Below, piece by piece: positions 16,166 to 24,319 of a stretch of DNA of 64,000 nt (the first letter of the stretch is position 1; each line of letters begins with the position of its first letter). The translations under genes were made by a program, and so were the position numbers. Below the pieces are notes generated by a model, which made no database searches, was not told where the DNA came from, and saw nothing but the letters and a program-made list of their open reading frames with translations. The DNA lies in assembly GCA_937873315.1 (NCBI GenBank), contig CALMQX010000036.1, positions 25,457 to 89,456 on the forward strand. The letters are read 5' to 3'. This DNA is from an uncultured Nostocoides sp. (GTDB lineage Bacteria; Actinomycetota; Actinomycetes; Actinomycetales; Dermatophilaceae).

Positions 16166-16544
16166 ACGTCTGGGCGGCGCTCGCAAAGTCCTCGGTCTGC
16201 ACCGGAACCACGCAGAACACCAATCCCCCTGGATCGGCGAGCACGACGTAACCCTGGTGCTCCTGCATGATCTTGGCCCCCAAGCCGCACACTCGAGCAA
16301 CCTCAGCGGGCACGTCATCGGTCTCGATGTCGAGATGGACGCGAGGCGCCGTCCTTGTTCCCGTGCGTTGCAAGTCCAGATGCAGGCCGGCGAGCGAGTT
16401 CAGCGATTCGTACGGATCATCCTCGGCCGGGCCGTGCGGATCCGCCCGGGTGCTGCCCGTGACCCCCGCCCAAAAGGCCGCCGCCTCACGGTAGGTGTCC
16501 TTCGGGTGGTCGATGAGAATCACGCCGATGCGGCTTCGATGCAT
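16158..16544 (-). CDS. VOC (glyoxalase-like) family protein
   Basis: 128 residues with two betaalphabetabetabeta modules. The first is around RIGVILIDHPKDTYREAAAFWAG and the second around APRVHLDIETDDVPAEVARV...GYVVLADPGGLVFCVVPV. The pattern is that of the Glyoxalase-like VOC proteins common in actinobacteria, often of unknown substrate. It lies 31 bp downstream of the CaiD-like gene on the same strand, so it could be the last gene of the carnitine operon or stand alone. Confidence 0.78.
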   Translation of the reverse strand: MHRSRIGVILIDHPKDTYREAAAFWAGVTGSTRADPHGPAEDDPYESLNSLAGLHLDLQRTGTRTAPRVHLDIETDDVPAEVARVCGLGAKIMQEHQGYVVLADPGGLVFCVVPVQTEDFASAAQTWE

Positions 16545-16575
16545 GGCTCAGGGTGACATGCCGAACCGGCTGTTG

Positions 16576-17361
16576 TCAGCGTCCGAGCCACCTCGGAGGC
16601 CGACCCTGTGCGAAGGCCGCCGAACCTTCGCGGGCATCCTCGGACTCGACCAGGCGGTCGTATGCCGCAAAGCGCCCGGAACGCAGTGCGGTGAAGTCGG
16701 CCGTCACGTCGTCGTGCAGCCCGCGGAGCACCTGCTTGACGGCCGCCACCGAGAGCGGAGCCATGGCGACGATCCGATCGGCCAGTTTGAGCGCCTCGTC
16801 GAGCACCTCGCTCTGCGAGACCACGGCATTGGCCAGGCCCCAACGCACGGCCTCGCCGCCATCGATGAGGCGTCCCGTGAGCAGGAGCTCCATGGCTATC
16901 GCATAGGGCAGCCGACGCGGCAACCGAATCACGCCGCCGCTGTCCGCGATCAGCCCCAGCGCCGCCTCGGTCAAGCCCAAGCGCGCCTGGGTCGCCACCA
17001 CCATGAGGTCGCATGCCAGGGCCAATTCGAAGCCGCCACCGACGGCAATTCCGTTGACCGCCGCGATGACCGGCTTGTCCAATTCAAGTTCGGTGAGCCC
17101 GGCAAATCCTCCGGGCCCGTGATCGGCATCCGGTGCCTCCCCGGCCGCCGCCGCCTTGAGATCCCAACCAGCGCTGAAGAAGCGGCCGGTTCCGGTGATG
17201 ACCCCCACCCGCAGGTTCGCCTCGTCCCGCAACCTGGCGAAGGCGGCATACAGCTGGCGGCTGGTCGCCACGTCAATCGCGTTGGCGGGTGGGCGATCCA
17301 GGGTGACGACCAGCACCGAGCCACGTACCTCGGTGCGAACAGCGCCAGCAGACTCAGCCAT
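16576..17361 (-). CDS. caiD: CaiD-like carnitinyl-CoA dehydratase / crotonobetainyl-CoA hydratase
   Basis: 261 residues, the exact length class of crotonases. It carries long stretches recognisable from E. coli CaiD: FFSAGWDLKAAAAGEAPDAD, GPGGFAGLTEL, LDKPVIAAVNGIAVGGGFEL, DSGGVIRLPRRLP, SEDAREG...FAQGRPPRWLGR. The family interconverts crotonobetainyl-CoA and L-carnitinyl-CoA in the cytosol. The catalytic Glu is in LTEAALGLIADSGG. It overlaps the CoA-ligase gene by 8 bp and is the last core gene of the operon starting at 23030. A generic enoyl-CoA hydratase is the fallback. Confidence 0.85.
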   Translation of the reverse strand: MAESAGAVRTEVRGSVLVVTLDRPPANAIDVATSRQLYAAFARLRDEANLRVGVITGTGRFFSAGWDLKAAAAGEAPDADHGPGGFAGLTELELDKPVIAAVNGIAVGGGFELALACDLMVVATQARLGLTEAALGLIADSGGVIRLPRRLPYAIAMELLLTGRLIDGGEAVRWGLANAVVSQSEVLDEALKLADRIVAMAPLSVAAVKQVLRGLHDDVTADFTALRSGRFAAYDRLVESEDAREGSAAFAQGRPPRWLGR

Positions 17362-19432
17362 GATCAGATCCTGTCAGGGGTAGCAGGAGGCCATCCACCG
17401 CGCAGACCCCCTGCCCGCGCGGCAACACGATGAGCGGATTGACTTCGACTTCGGCGATCTCGGGATCCCTGGCAAGGCCAGCCACCAGGGCGAGGGCCGC
17501 CTCGACCACGGCCCCAACGTCCGCCGCGGGAGCCCCGCGAAAGCCCACGAGGAGCGGCCAGCAGCGCAACCGGCGCAGCGCCAGATCAACGTCCTGCGCC
17601 GTGATGGAACCGACCAATACCGTTGTGTCCGAGAGCAACTCGGCGTGGATACCCCCAGCGCCGAGGGTGAGCGTGACTCCGTGCGCGGGATCGCGACGAG
17701 CACTGAGGAGCAACTCGCAGACGGCGCCGGTCACCATCTCCTCAATGACGACATGCTCGCCCAGGTTCGCCATGGCCCGGGCAGCAACCTCGACCTCGGC
17801 GGGCTCGCTCAAGCCCACCCGAACCCCACCGACATCCGACTTGTGCAGGATGGGGGCCGCGGTCTTGACTGCCCAAGGCGGGCGCAGCCCAGCGGCCGCC
17901 TCCGCCGCCTGGGCAAACAGCACAGTGACCCGACCTGGAGTCGCTATTCCTGCGTCAGCCAGCCACGCGATGCCTTCGCTGGGCCGCGGGCGCGATCGCG
18001 GCCTCGGGCGCAGGCGCGCGTCGGCGTCCGTCGAGGGCACCCATGAAGCCTTCTCCAGCAGCCGGCACCGCTGAGCTCGTGCGCTGTTCAGCGAGCGGAC
18101 AGCCGCCAGCGCGTCCCGCATGCCACGCAGCGGCGCCACCCCTGCGGCAGCCAGCCGCCTGGCCGTGTCCGCCGGCATCAACTCGGACATGGTGGAGAGC
18201 ACGGCCGCGGGCTGCTGGGCTGTCTTGGCGGCAGCCACCCAGGCGGCGAGCGTGATCTCCCAGTCCGTGGGATCGCAACGCTCCCCGACAGGTTCGTCGA
18301 GGACCAGCACGCGCAGGCCGACCTCGACCTGCATGACCGCATCGAAGAGCGCACGCGTCGCGATCGGGTCGCCCCAGACATAGGTGTGATAGTCGAGCGG
18401 GTTATGGACCGGAACGCGTTGCCCGAGAACCGACCCCAGCCGAGCGCGGTCCGCGTCGCTGAGCTCGGGCACGGCTACCCCCGCGGCCGCTGCGAGATCG
18501 GCGATCAGGGCTGCTTCCCCGCCGCTGCAACTGGCCGAGACGATGCTGGCTTCGCTGATCTCCCCGCCGACATGGGCCAGGAGCAGGGTCTCGAGGAATC
18601 CCGACACGTCCTCCGCCTCAGCGAATCCGCAATGCTCCAGGACCGCTGCGGCGATCGCTTCATCTCCGGCCAGGGCCGCCGTGTGCGTCGCGCTGGCGCG
18701 GGCACCCGCCGAACTGCGACCCGTGCGCAGCACCACAACGGGTTTGCCGGCCGCGGCCGCTCGCCGGGCCACCGGCAACAGCTCGGCCAGCGGCGGCACC
18801 TGCTCCAGATGCAGACCAATGGCAGTGATCTCCGGCCGCTCGACATACGCGTCCAGGACCTCGGCCACCCCCGTCACCGCACAATTGCCGACGGCTAACA
18901 CCGCCGCGATCGGTAGCCCCCGCTGTTGCATCGTCAGATTGAGCGCGATATTTCCGCTCTGGGTCACGATGGCCACCCCGTGCCCGTCCAACGCCGGCGC
19001 CCCTTGCTGATCGGGCCACAAAGCAGCACCGAGACGGTAGTCGATCACCCCCATACAGTTCGGGCCGATGACCGGCATCTCCCCGGCCGCCGCCACCAGC
19101 GCTACCTGCCGCTCCAGCCCCACCCCGCCGGCCTCGGCAAAGCCCGATGCGTACACCACCGCCCCGCCACAGCCGCGCGCCGAGAGCCCAGCAACCACCT
19201 CGATAGCCTGCTCAGCGGGGACGCCGACAAAGGCCGCATCCGGGACGCCAGGGAGCGCCTCGACCGAGGCATATGCCGCGACGCCGGCCACCTCGCTGCG
19301 AGTCGGGTGCACGGCCCACAACTCACCGGCATACCCCAGCTTCTGACACTGACGGATCACTCCGGCAGCCGGGGCGCCACCGACCACCGCGATGCTCCGC
19401 GGCCGGAGTAGGCGATCCAAGGATGGGCTCAT
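17354..19432 (-). CDS. NDP-forming acyl-CoA ligase (acetyl-CoA synthetase, ADP-forming type), single chain
   Basis: 692 residues. Order: CoA-binding Rossmann domain (IAVVGGAPAAGVIRQ), ligase-CoA domain with the phospho-acceptor His in SATHTAALAGDEA, a second ligase-CoA part, a proline/arginine-rich linker, and an ATP-grasp domain with ILHKSDVGGV and EMVTGAVCELLLSARRD. The family makes acyl-CoA from acid, CoA and ATP, releasing ADP and phosphate. In this operon it takes the place that CaiC- or BcoC-type AMP-forming ligases hold elsewhere. Gamma-butyrobetaine, crotonobetaine or carnitine is the inferred substrate. Start ATG 19432 overlaps the upstream stop by 4 bp. Confidence 0.86.
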   Translation of the reverse strand: MSPSLDRLLRPRSIAVVGGAPAAGVIRQCQKLGYAGELWAVHPTRSEVAGVAAYASVEALPGVPDAAFVGVPAEQAIEVVAGLSARGCGGAVVYASGFAEAGGVGLERQVALVAAAGEMPVIGPNCMGVIDYRLGAALWPDQQGAPALDGHGVAIVTQSGNIALNLTMQQRGLPIAAVLAVGNCAVTGVAEVLDAYVERPEITAIGLHLEQVPPLAELLPVARRAAAAGKPVVVLRTGRSSAGARASATHTAALAGDEAIAAAVLEHCGFAEAEDVSGFLETLLLAHVGGEISEASIVSASCSGGEAALIADLAAAAGVAVPELSDADRARLGSVLGQRVPVHNPLDYHTYVWGDPIATRALFDAVMQVEVGLRVLVLDEPVGERCDPTDWEITLAAWVAAAKTAQQPAAVLSTMSELMPADTARRLAAAGVAPLRGMRDALAAVRSLNSARAQRCRLLEKASWVPSTDADARLRPRPRSRPRPSEGIAWLADAGIATPGRVTVLFAQAAEAAAGLRPPWAVKTAAPILHKSDVGGVRVGLSEPAEVEVAARAMANLGEHVVIEEMVTGAVCELLLSARRDPAHGVTLTLGAGGIHAELLSDTTVLVGSITAQDVDLALRRLRCWPLLVGFRGAPAADVGAVVEAALALVAGLARDPEIAEVEVNPLIVLPRGQGVCAVDGLLLPLTGSDHG

Positions 19433-20589
19433 GCGCCGAGCGGGCGCAGCATCGCGCGCGAAATGATGTGCCGTTGGATCTCGCTGGTGCCATCCCAGAT
19501 GCGGTCGACGCGGGCATCCCGCCAGAGCCGCTCCAGCGGCAATTGGCCCATCAGGCCCATTCCCCCGAGGATCTGCACGGCCTTGTCCGTCACTCTGCCA
19601 AGGGTCTCGGAGGCGAAGAGTTTGGCCATCGCGATCTGCGCATCCGTCACGGTGCCCTCGTCGATGGCCGCGGCGGCCCGCAGGGTGAGCAACTCGGCGG
19701 CGTCGAGCTCGACGGCCATATCGGCCAGCGCGAAGGAGACGCCCTGGAAGGCGCCAATGGGCGCGCCAAACTGCCGGCGCTGCGCTGCCCATTGGGTAGC
19801 GATCTGCAGGGCTCGACGCCCCTTCCCCACCGAGGTAGCCGCCACCGCCAGTCGGGTCGCGCCCAGCCATTGGCCCATGAGGTCGAAGCCACGCCCCTCC
19901 TCGCCGAGCAGCTTCCACCCCGGCACTCGGCACTGGTCGAAGACCAACTCGCTCTGGTGGTACCCGCGGTTCGACACGCAGTCGGTATGCGTCGTCACGG
20001 TCAACCCTGCGCTGTCGAGGTCGACCAGGAATGCCGAGATGGCCGCTTTTGGACCGCGCGAGGTCTCCTCCGTCCCGGTGGCCGCGAACAGGATCACGAA
20101 GTCCGAGATGTCGGCATGACTGATGAAATGCTTCGTCCCCGAGATCACCCAGTCCGAACCCGAACGGACGGCACGGGTGCGCATGGACCGAACGTCCGAG
20201 CCAGCCTCGGGTTCGGTCATCGCCAGGCAGTCGATCTTCTCACCGCGCACCGCGGGGATCAGGTACTCCTCGCGCGCCCGGCCCTCGCAGGCCAGCAGGA
20301 TGTTGCTGGGCCGGGCAACGATCGACTGCAGCGCGAAACTCGTGGCACCGAACTCGCGCTCCACCAGGGTGACCCCCATCGCGTCGAGGCCGCCACCACC
20401 CAGCTCCTCGGGCATATTGGCCGCATAGAGCCCGGCCCGCAGCGCCTTGGCCCGAATGGCTTGCGCGAGCTCGGTCGGGACGGCATTGAGCCGCTCGACC
20501 GTTTCCTCGTGCGGCATCAACTCGGTCTCCACGAACCGCCGAACCGTGTCGACGATCGCCTCATGTTCCTCGCTCAGGCGGAAGTCCAT
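19429..20589 (-). CDS. Acyl-CoA dehydrogenase (probable gamma-butyrobetainyl-CoA dehydrogenase)
   Basis: 386 residues with the full FAD acyl-CoA dehydrogenase fold: LAMTEPEAGSDVRSMRT, WVISGTKHFISHAD, RQFGAPIGAFQGVSF, QILGGMGLMGQLPLERLWRD. The C-terminal WDGTSEIQRHIISRAMLRPLG has the usual placement. It oxidises an acyl-CoA to the 2-enoyl-CoA with electron transfer to ETF. Between the ligase and the carnitine dehydrogenase fusion, and with a CaiD homologue downstream, the likely reaction is gamma-butyrobetainyl-CoA to crotonobetainyl-CoA. The substrate is inferred from context only. It begins 10 bp after the preceding gene. Confidence 0.87.
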   Translation of the reverse strand: MDFRLSEEHEAIVDTVRRFVETELMPHEETVERLNAVPTELAQAIRAKALRAGLYAANMPEELGGGGLDAMGVTLVEREFGATSFALQSIVARPSNILLACEGRAREEYLIPAVRGEKIDCLAMTEPEAGSDVRSMRTRAVRSGSDWVISGTKHFISHADISDFVILFAATGTEETSRGPKAAISAFLVDLDSAGLTVTTHTDCVSNRGYHQSELVFDQCRVPGWKLLGEEGRGFDLMGQWLGATRLAVAATSVGKGRRALQIATQWAAQRRQFGAPIGAFQGVSFALADMAVELDAAELLTLRAAAAIDEGTVTDAQIAMAKLFASETLGRVTDKAVQILGGMGLMGQLPLERLWRDARVDRIWDGTSEIQRHIISRAMLRPLGA

Positions 20590-20599
20590 TGCTGCCTCC

Positions 20600-22132
20600 T
20601 CAGGCCTTCTGCGCTATCGGCCGGATCGCCCGGCCGACAGCCACGGCAGTGGGTATGCCGCGGTGCGCCCGGGCGATCGCCTCGATGCGCGCCATCGGCT
20701 CGGGCAGCAGGGGGACCACCTGCCCGGCCGCGGTGTCCACATGGAGCAGCATCTGCTCGCCGGTGGCGATCAGCCGCCCCGTGCCGACTTCGCTCATCTC
20801 GTGCAGGATGTGCACCCGCTTGGCGTCCGCGGCGATGACGTGCAGGGCAAGGTCGACCCGGTCACCGAGCGCCGCCTCGCCGTGATGGACGATGTGCGTC
20901 TCGACGCTGAAGAGGGAGTGACCGGCGGCCCGATAGGCCTCGTCGATCCCGATATAACGGAAGAAGGCATCGGCGCTATCGCCGAAGGCCAGCAAGTAGC
21001 ACGACTCGCTCATGTGGTCGTTGTAGTCGACCCAGGCTGGCGGGACGGTGACCTGGTGGAGCCGCAAGGGGGCCTCGATCGACGCCGCGTCGAAGCTCCG
21101 CCCGGCGCTTCCCTCGAAGGGCGTGACCACCCCGCGATCCGAGGGTGCCGCCACCCCCTGGGGCCGCTTTCGCAGGAGCGAACCGGCCGCAAAGGGCACC
21201 GTCGACAGGCCCTTGATCACCGCCACGACGCAGTCGTCGCGGAGGTGCTCGAGTTCGGCGACGCTTGCCCCGGCCGCCTGGGCATCAGACTGCTCGGTGA
21301 TCCGGTCCAGCAACGCTTTGTCGAGCTCGGGCACATCGGTCAGATGAGTCCACGGCCAGGCGAGGGCAGGGCCGAACTGGCTCATGAAATGCCGCATGCC
21401 TCCATCGCCGCCGGCGATGCGGTAGGTGAGCATGGTGCCCATCGACGCCCATCGAAGGCCGGCGCCGAAGCGGATCGCATCGTCGACCTCGCTGGTCGTA
21501 GCCACACCATCGGCGACCAACCAGAGCGCTTCGCGCCATAGTGCCTCCAGGAGGCGGTCTGCGATGAAGCCGTCCACCTCGGTTCGGACGACCAGGGGGT
21601 GCATGCCCAGGTCTGCGAAGATGGCCCGAGCGCGCTCGATGCTCTCCGGGGCGGTGCGCTGACCGGCACACAACTCCACCAGGGGCAGCAGGTAGACCGG
21701 GTTGAATGGATGCGCCACGACCAAGCGCTCCGGATGAACCATGTTCTCCTGCAGGTGCGTTGGCAGCAGCCCCGACGTGGAGGAGCAAATCAGCGCAGCC
21801 ACCGGAGCCAGCGAGTCAATGCTCGCGAGCACCGATGCCTTTAGGTCCAAGCGCTCTGGAACGCTCTCGTGGACCACCTCGGCGGTGGCGACCGCCTCCG
21901 CCAGCGACTCCACGCACTGCCACGAACCCTCTTGCGGGGCAACGCCATACAACTTCGTGAGGGCCCGCCTGGCGTTGTCAATGATCCGGGACAGCATGGC
22001 CTCGGCTCCCGGGGCCGGGTCAAAGACCCGAACATCTGCCCCGGCCAAGACCCACCGCGCCGCCCAACCGCCACCGATCACGCCGCCACCGACAATGGCG
22101 ATCTTCGTCGGCGTCGACGCCGCATCACCCAT
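20600..22132 (-). CDS. L-carnitine dehydrogenase fused to a betainyl-CoA thioesterase domain
   Basis: 510 residues. Residues 1-325 are a 3-hydroxyacyl-CoA-dehydrogenase-fold enzyme (NAD site IAIVGGGVIGGGWAARW; SSTSGLLPTHLQ; HPFNPVYLLPLVE; EVDGFIADRL), the known L-carnitine 3-dehydrogenase type. Residues ~370-500 are a hotdog thioesterase (VPPAWVDYNDHMSESCYLLAFGDS). The predicted activity is L-carnitine + NAD+ to 3-dehydrocarnitine, plus hydrolysis of the betainyl-CoA made by the BKACE partner. Such fusions are known in rhizobia. Start ATG 22132 overlaps the BKACE stop by 8 bp. Confidence 0.9.
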   Translation of the reverse strand: MGDAASTPTKIAIVGGGVIGGGWAARWVLAGADVRVFDPAPGAEAMLSRIIDNARRALTKLYGVAPQEGSWQCVESLAEAVATAEVVHESVPERLDLKASVLASIDSLAPVAALICSSTSGLLPTHLQENMVHPERLVVAHPFNPVYLLPLVELCAGQRTAPESIERARAIFADLGMHPLVVRTEVDGFIADRLLEALWREALWLVADGVATTSEVDDAIRFGAGLRWASMGTMLTYRIAGGDGGMRHFMSQFGPALAWPWTHLTDVPELDKALLDRITEQSDAQAAGASVAELEHLRDDCVVAVIKGLSTVPFAAGSLLRKRPQGVAAPSDRGVVTPFEGSAGRSFDAASIEAPLRLHQVTVPPAWVDYNDHMSESCYLLAFGDSADAFFRYIGIDEAYRAAGHSLFSVETHIVHHGEAALGDRVDLALHVIAADAKRVHILHEMSEVGTGRLIATGEQMLLHVDTAAGQVVPLLPEPMARIEAIARAHRGIPTAVAVGRAIRPIAQKA

Positions 22133-23030
22133 GGCGCACGAGCCCCAGTCGCTCCCGGACCTCTGCCGGACCCTGAACGCGGACATTGAGCGCCTCGAGA
22201 ATGGTCACCGCTCGCTCAGCGAGCTGGCCATTGGTCGCCAACACTCCCCGGGACAGGTAGAGATTGTCCTCGAGGCCGACCCGCACATTGCCGCCGTGCA
22301 GCACCGCCATCGCGGCATAGGGCAACTGGTACCGGCCGACCGAGAAGGCCGACCACACCGCACCCTCGGGCACACCGTGGATCATCGCCTGGAAGGAGAG
22401 CGGGTCATTGGGGACGCCGTACGGGATCCCCATGCACAGCTGCACCAGGAAGGGGTTGGTCAGGATGCCCTCGCGGACGAGTTCCTTGGTGAGGACCAAG
22501 TCGCCGGTGTCGAAGCACTCAACCTCGGGGCAGACGCCAAGCGCGACGATCTGCCGAGCCATCTCGCGGACCATCGAGGGCGTGTTGACCATGATGTAGT
22601 CGCCGCCCGCGGCGAAGTTCATGGTGCCCGCGTCCAGGGTGCAGATCTCGGGAAGCAACTCGGCGACATGGGCCAGCCGCTCGGTTGCCCCAGCCATATC
22701 CGTGCCGCGCTCATCCAAGGGCAGCGGTGACTCGGCGCCGCCGGTGACGATCTCGCCGCCCATGCCGGTGGTCAGGTTGAGGATGACGTCCACGGAGGAG
22801 GCCCGAATGCGCTCCACCACCTCGCGGTAGTAGCCGACCTCGCGACTCCCGAGCCCGGTTCGCGGCTCCCGCACATGGATGTGCACCACCGCCGCCCCGG
22901 CCTGCGCGGCCTCGATCGCCGAGTCCGCGATCTGCTCGGGCGTGATCGGCGCGTGGTGCGTCATCCCGGTCAGATCCCCGGCGCCGGTCAGCGCGCAGGT
23001 GATGAAAGCCTCGGTGGCGAATGGCGGCAT
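22125..23030 (-). CDS. BKACE family (DUF849) 3-dehydrocarnitine cleavage enzyme
   Basis: 301 residues of a zinc-dependent TIM-barrel beta-keto-acid cleavage enzyme. Visible signatures are ITCALTGAGDL, AAVVHIHVREPRTG, LNLTTGMGG, LDAGTMNFA, VECFDTGDLVL and VGLEDNLYLSRG. The reaction condenses a beta-keto acid with acetyl-CoA to give acetoacetate and a new acyl-CoA. Beside carnitine dehydrogenase the substrate is very probably 3-dehydrocarnitine, giving betainyl-CoA. It is the first gene of the leftward operon; start ATG 23030 follows GGAGAA. An IclR-type palindrome lies between it and the divergent regulator. Confidence 0.92.
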   Translation of the reverse strand: MPPFATEAFITCALTGAGDLTGMTHHAPITPEQIADSAIEAAQAGAAVVHIHVREPRTGLGSREVGYYREVVERIRASSVDVILNLTTGMGGEIVTGGAESPLPLDERGTDMAGATERLAHVAELLPEICTLDAGTMNFAAGGDYIMVNTPSMVREMARQIVALGVCPEVECFDTGDLVLTKELVREGILTNPFLVQLCMGIPYGVPNDPLSFQAMIHGVPEGAVWSAFSVGRYQLPYAAMAVLHGGNVRVGLEDNLYLSRGVLATNGQLAERAVTILEALNVRVQGPAEVRERLGLVRHG

Positions 23031-23046
23031 TCGGCTTCTCCTGTCA

Positions 23047-23061
23047 TTGCACATTATGCAA
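23047..23061. promoter_or_regulatory. IclR-type operator
   Basis: TTGCA-CATTA-TGCAA is a perfect 5-bp inverted repeat with a 5-bp centre, in the 75-bp gap between BKACE (start 23030) and the IclR regulator (start 23106). Inferred autoregulatory and operon-control site. Confidence 0.6.
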
Positions 23062-23105
23062 AGGCTGCTACTATCGTGCAGTCACTCAGCCTAAGGAGCC
23101 TGCTG

Positions 23106-23879
23106 GTGCCGGTCAAGAGTCAGCTCGTCCAGTCCGTCGAGCGCGCCATCGCGCTGCTCGAGGCGGTCGCCGATGGCGCTCCCCAGGGCGAGACCCTGGC
23201 TGACCTCGCGGCCACCTGCGGCCTGAATCGGGCCACCTCATGGCGGCTGCTGTCCACCCTGGAAGCGCACGGGCTGGTCCACGCCAGCGGGGAGATTCAC
23301 CGTTATCAACTCGGGATGGCGATCGCGCGGTTGGCCTCATCGGGGTCGATGCTCGGGGTGCATCGCACCGCGGAGGCCGTGCTGCGACGGCTCAGCGATG
23401 ACAGCGGGGAGACCGCGAACCTCGCCGTCTCGCGGCCGGCTGGACTCACCTATGTCGCCGAAGCCGCGCCGCCCCGGGTGCTGGCCGCGAGTTGGCTCGG
23501 TCGAACCAGTCCCTTGCATGCGACCTCGGCCGGCAAGGTCTTCCTCGCCTGGCTGAACCCGGCCGAGCGCGATGACGTCTTGGTCGATCCGCTGCCCTCG
23601 TTCACCCAGAGCACGATCGTCAGCCGGGAGGCCTTGGCCACCGAGTTGGCGATGGTGCGGGAGCAGGGCTATGCCGTCTCGCGAGGAGAGCTCGAGCCCA
23701 CCCTCTACGGGGTCTCTGCCCCGGTTCTGGATGCCCGAGGGCACGCCTTCGCGGTGGTTTCGGTGTGGGGGCCGCGCTCTCGGCTGCCGCTCGAACGCTT
23801 CGCCGAGCTGGGCGCCCTGGTGATCGAGGCGGCCGCGGAGATCGGCGGCGGCGTGCCATGGGCAGGGAGGCGGGCATGA
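23106..23879 (+). CDS. IclR-family transcriptional regulator of the carnitine operon
   Basis: 257 residues: an N-terminal winged HTH (residues ~5-65, SVERAIALLEAVADG, GLNRATSWRLLSTLEAHGLV) and an IclR effector domain (HATSAGKVFLAWL, YAVSRGELEPTLYGVSAPVLD). It is divergent from the BKACE operon with a palindrome between. Start GTG 23106 is chosen because it follows AAGGAG; no good upstream codon exists. The gene overlaps the thioesterase by 4 bp. The effector is probably carnitine or a degradation intermediate. Confidence 0.88.
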   Translation: MPVKSQLVQSVERAIALLEAVADGAPQGETLADLAATCGLNRATSWRLLSTLEAHGLVHASGEIHRYQLGMAIARLASSGSMLGVHRTAEAVLRRLSDDSGETANLAVSRPAGLTYVAEAAPPRVLAASWLGRTSPLHATSAGKVFLAWLNPAERDDVLVDPLPSFTQSTIVSREALATELAMVREQGYAVSRGELEPTLYGVSAPVLDARGHAFAVVSVWGPRSRLPLERFAELGALVIEAAAEIGGGVPWAGRRA

Positions 23880-24319
23880 CATACACGGCCTATGCGGTGT
23901 CCGTGGAGGCAGCGTGGGTGGACTTCAACGGGCACATGACCGACTCGGCGTATGCCGTGGCCTGCTCGGCGGCCAACGAGGCGTTCCTGGAGCATCTGGG
24001 GATGTCTGCGGCGTATCGCGCCAGCAGAGGGCTTGCCCTGTACACGGTTGAAGCGACGTTGCGTTGGCTGCGCGAATGCCACCTGGGGGACCAGCTGCGA
24101 GCGCGATCGAGGGTGCTCTCCTATGACACCAAGCGCCTGCGAATCCAGACCACCCTGATCGCGGCGGCCAGTGACGAATCGGTCTTTGCCGGGGAGTACA
24201 CCTATCTCCACGTGGGTCCGGACGGGGTGGCGGCCATCCCCGAGGATCGCCGGCTCGTGCTTGCGGCTGCCGCCGACGCCGCCGAAGCCGACGCGACTGC
24301 CGCCGACGAATCGCCCTAA
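23876..24319 (+). CDS. Hotdog acyl-CoA thioesterase (CdhB-like)
   Basis: 147 residues with a 4HBT hotdog fold: VEAAWVDFNGHMTDSAYAVACSAANEAFLEHLGM, then LYTVEATLRWLRECHLGDQL. It is related to the thioesterase half of the carnitine dehydrogenase fusion (both have the V..AWVD[YF]N[DG]HM..S motif). Betainyl-CoA hydrolysis or clean-up of other betaine thioesters is likely. It overlaps the IclR gene by 4 bp and the convergent flavoprotein gene by 4 bp. Its Ala/Asp-rich tail (~25 residues) is low complexity. Confidence 0.82.
   Translation: MTYTAYAVSVEAAWVDFNGHMTDSAYAVACSAANEAFLEHLGMSAAYRASRGLALYTVEATLRWLRECHLGDQLRARSRVLSYDTKRLRIQTTLIAAASDESVFAGEYTYLHVGPDGVAAIPEDRRLVLAAAADAAEADATAADESP

Noticed and set aside
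19273..20838. 521-residue open frame antisense to the acyl-CoA dehydrogenase
   Set aside because: No recognisable domain; the sense strand carries a complete acyl-CoA dehydrogenase.
20600..22132. Fused carnitine dehydrogenase/thioesterase as a sequencing or frameshift artefact
   Set aside because: The frame is continuous with normal codon use through the junction. The same domain fusion is known for carnitine dehydrogenases in other bacteria.
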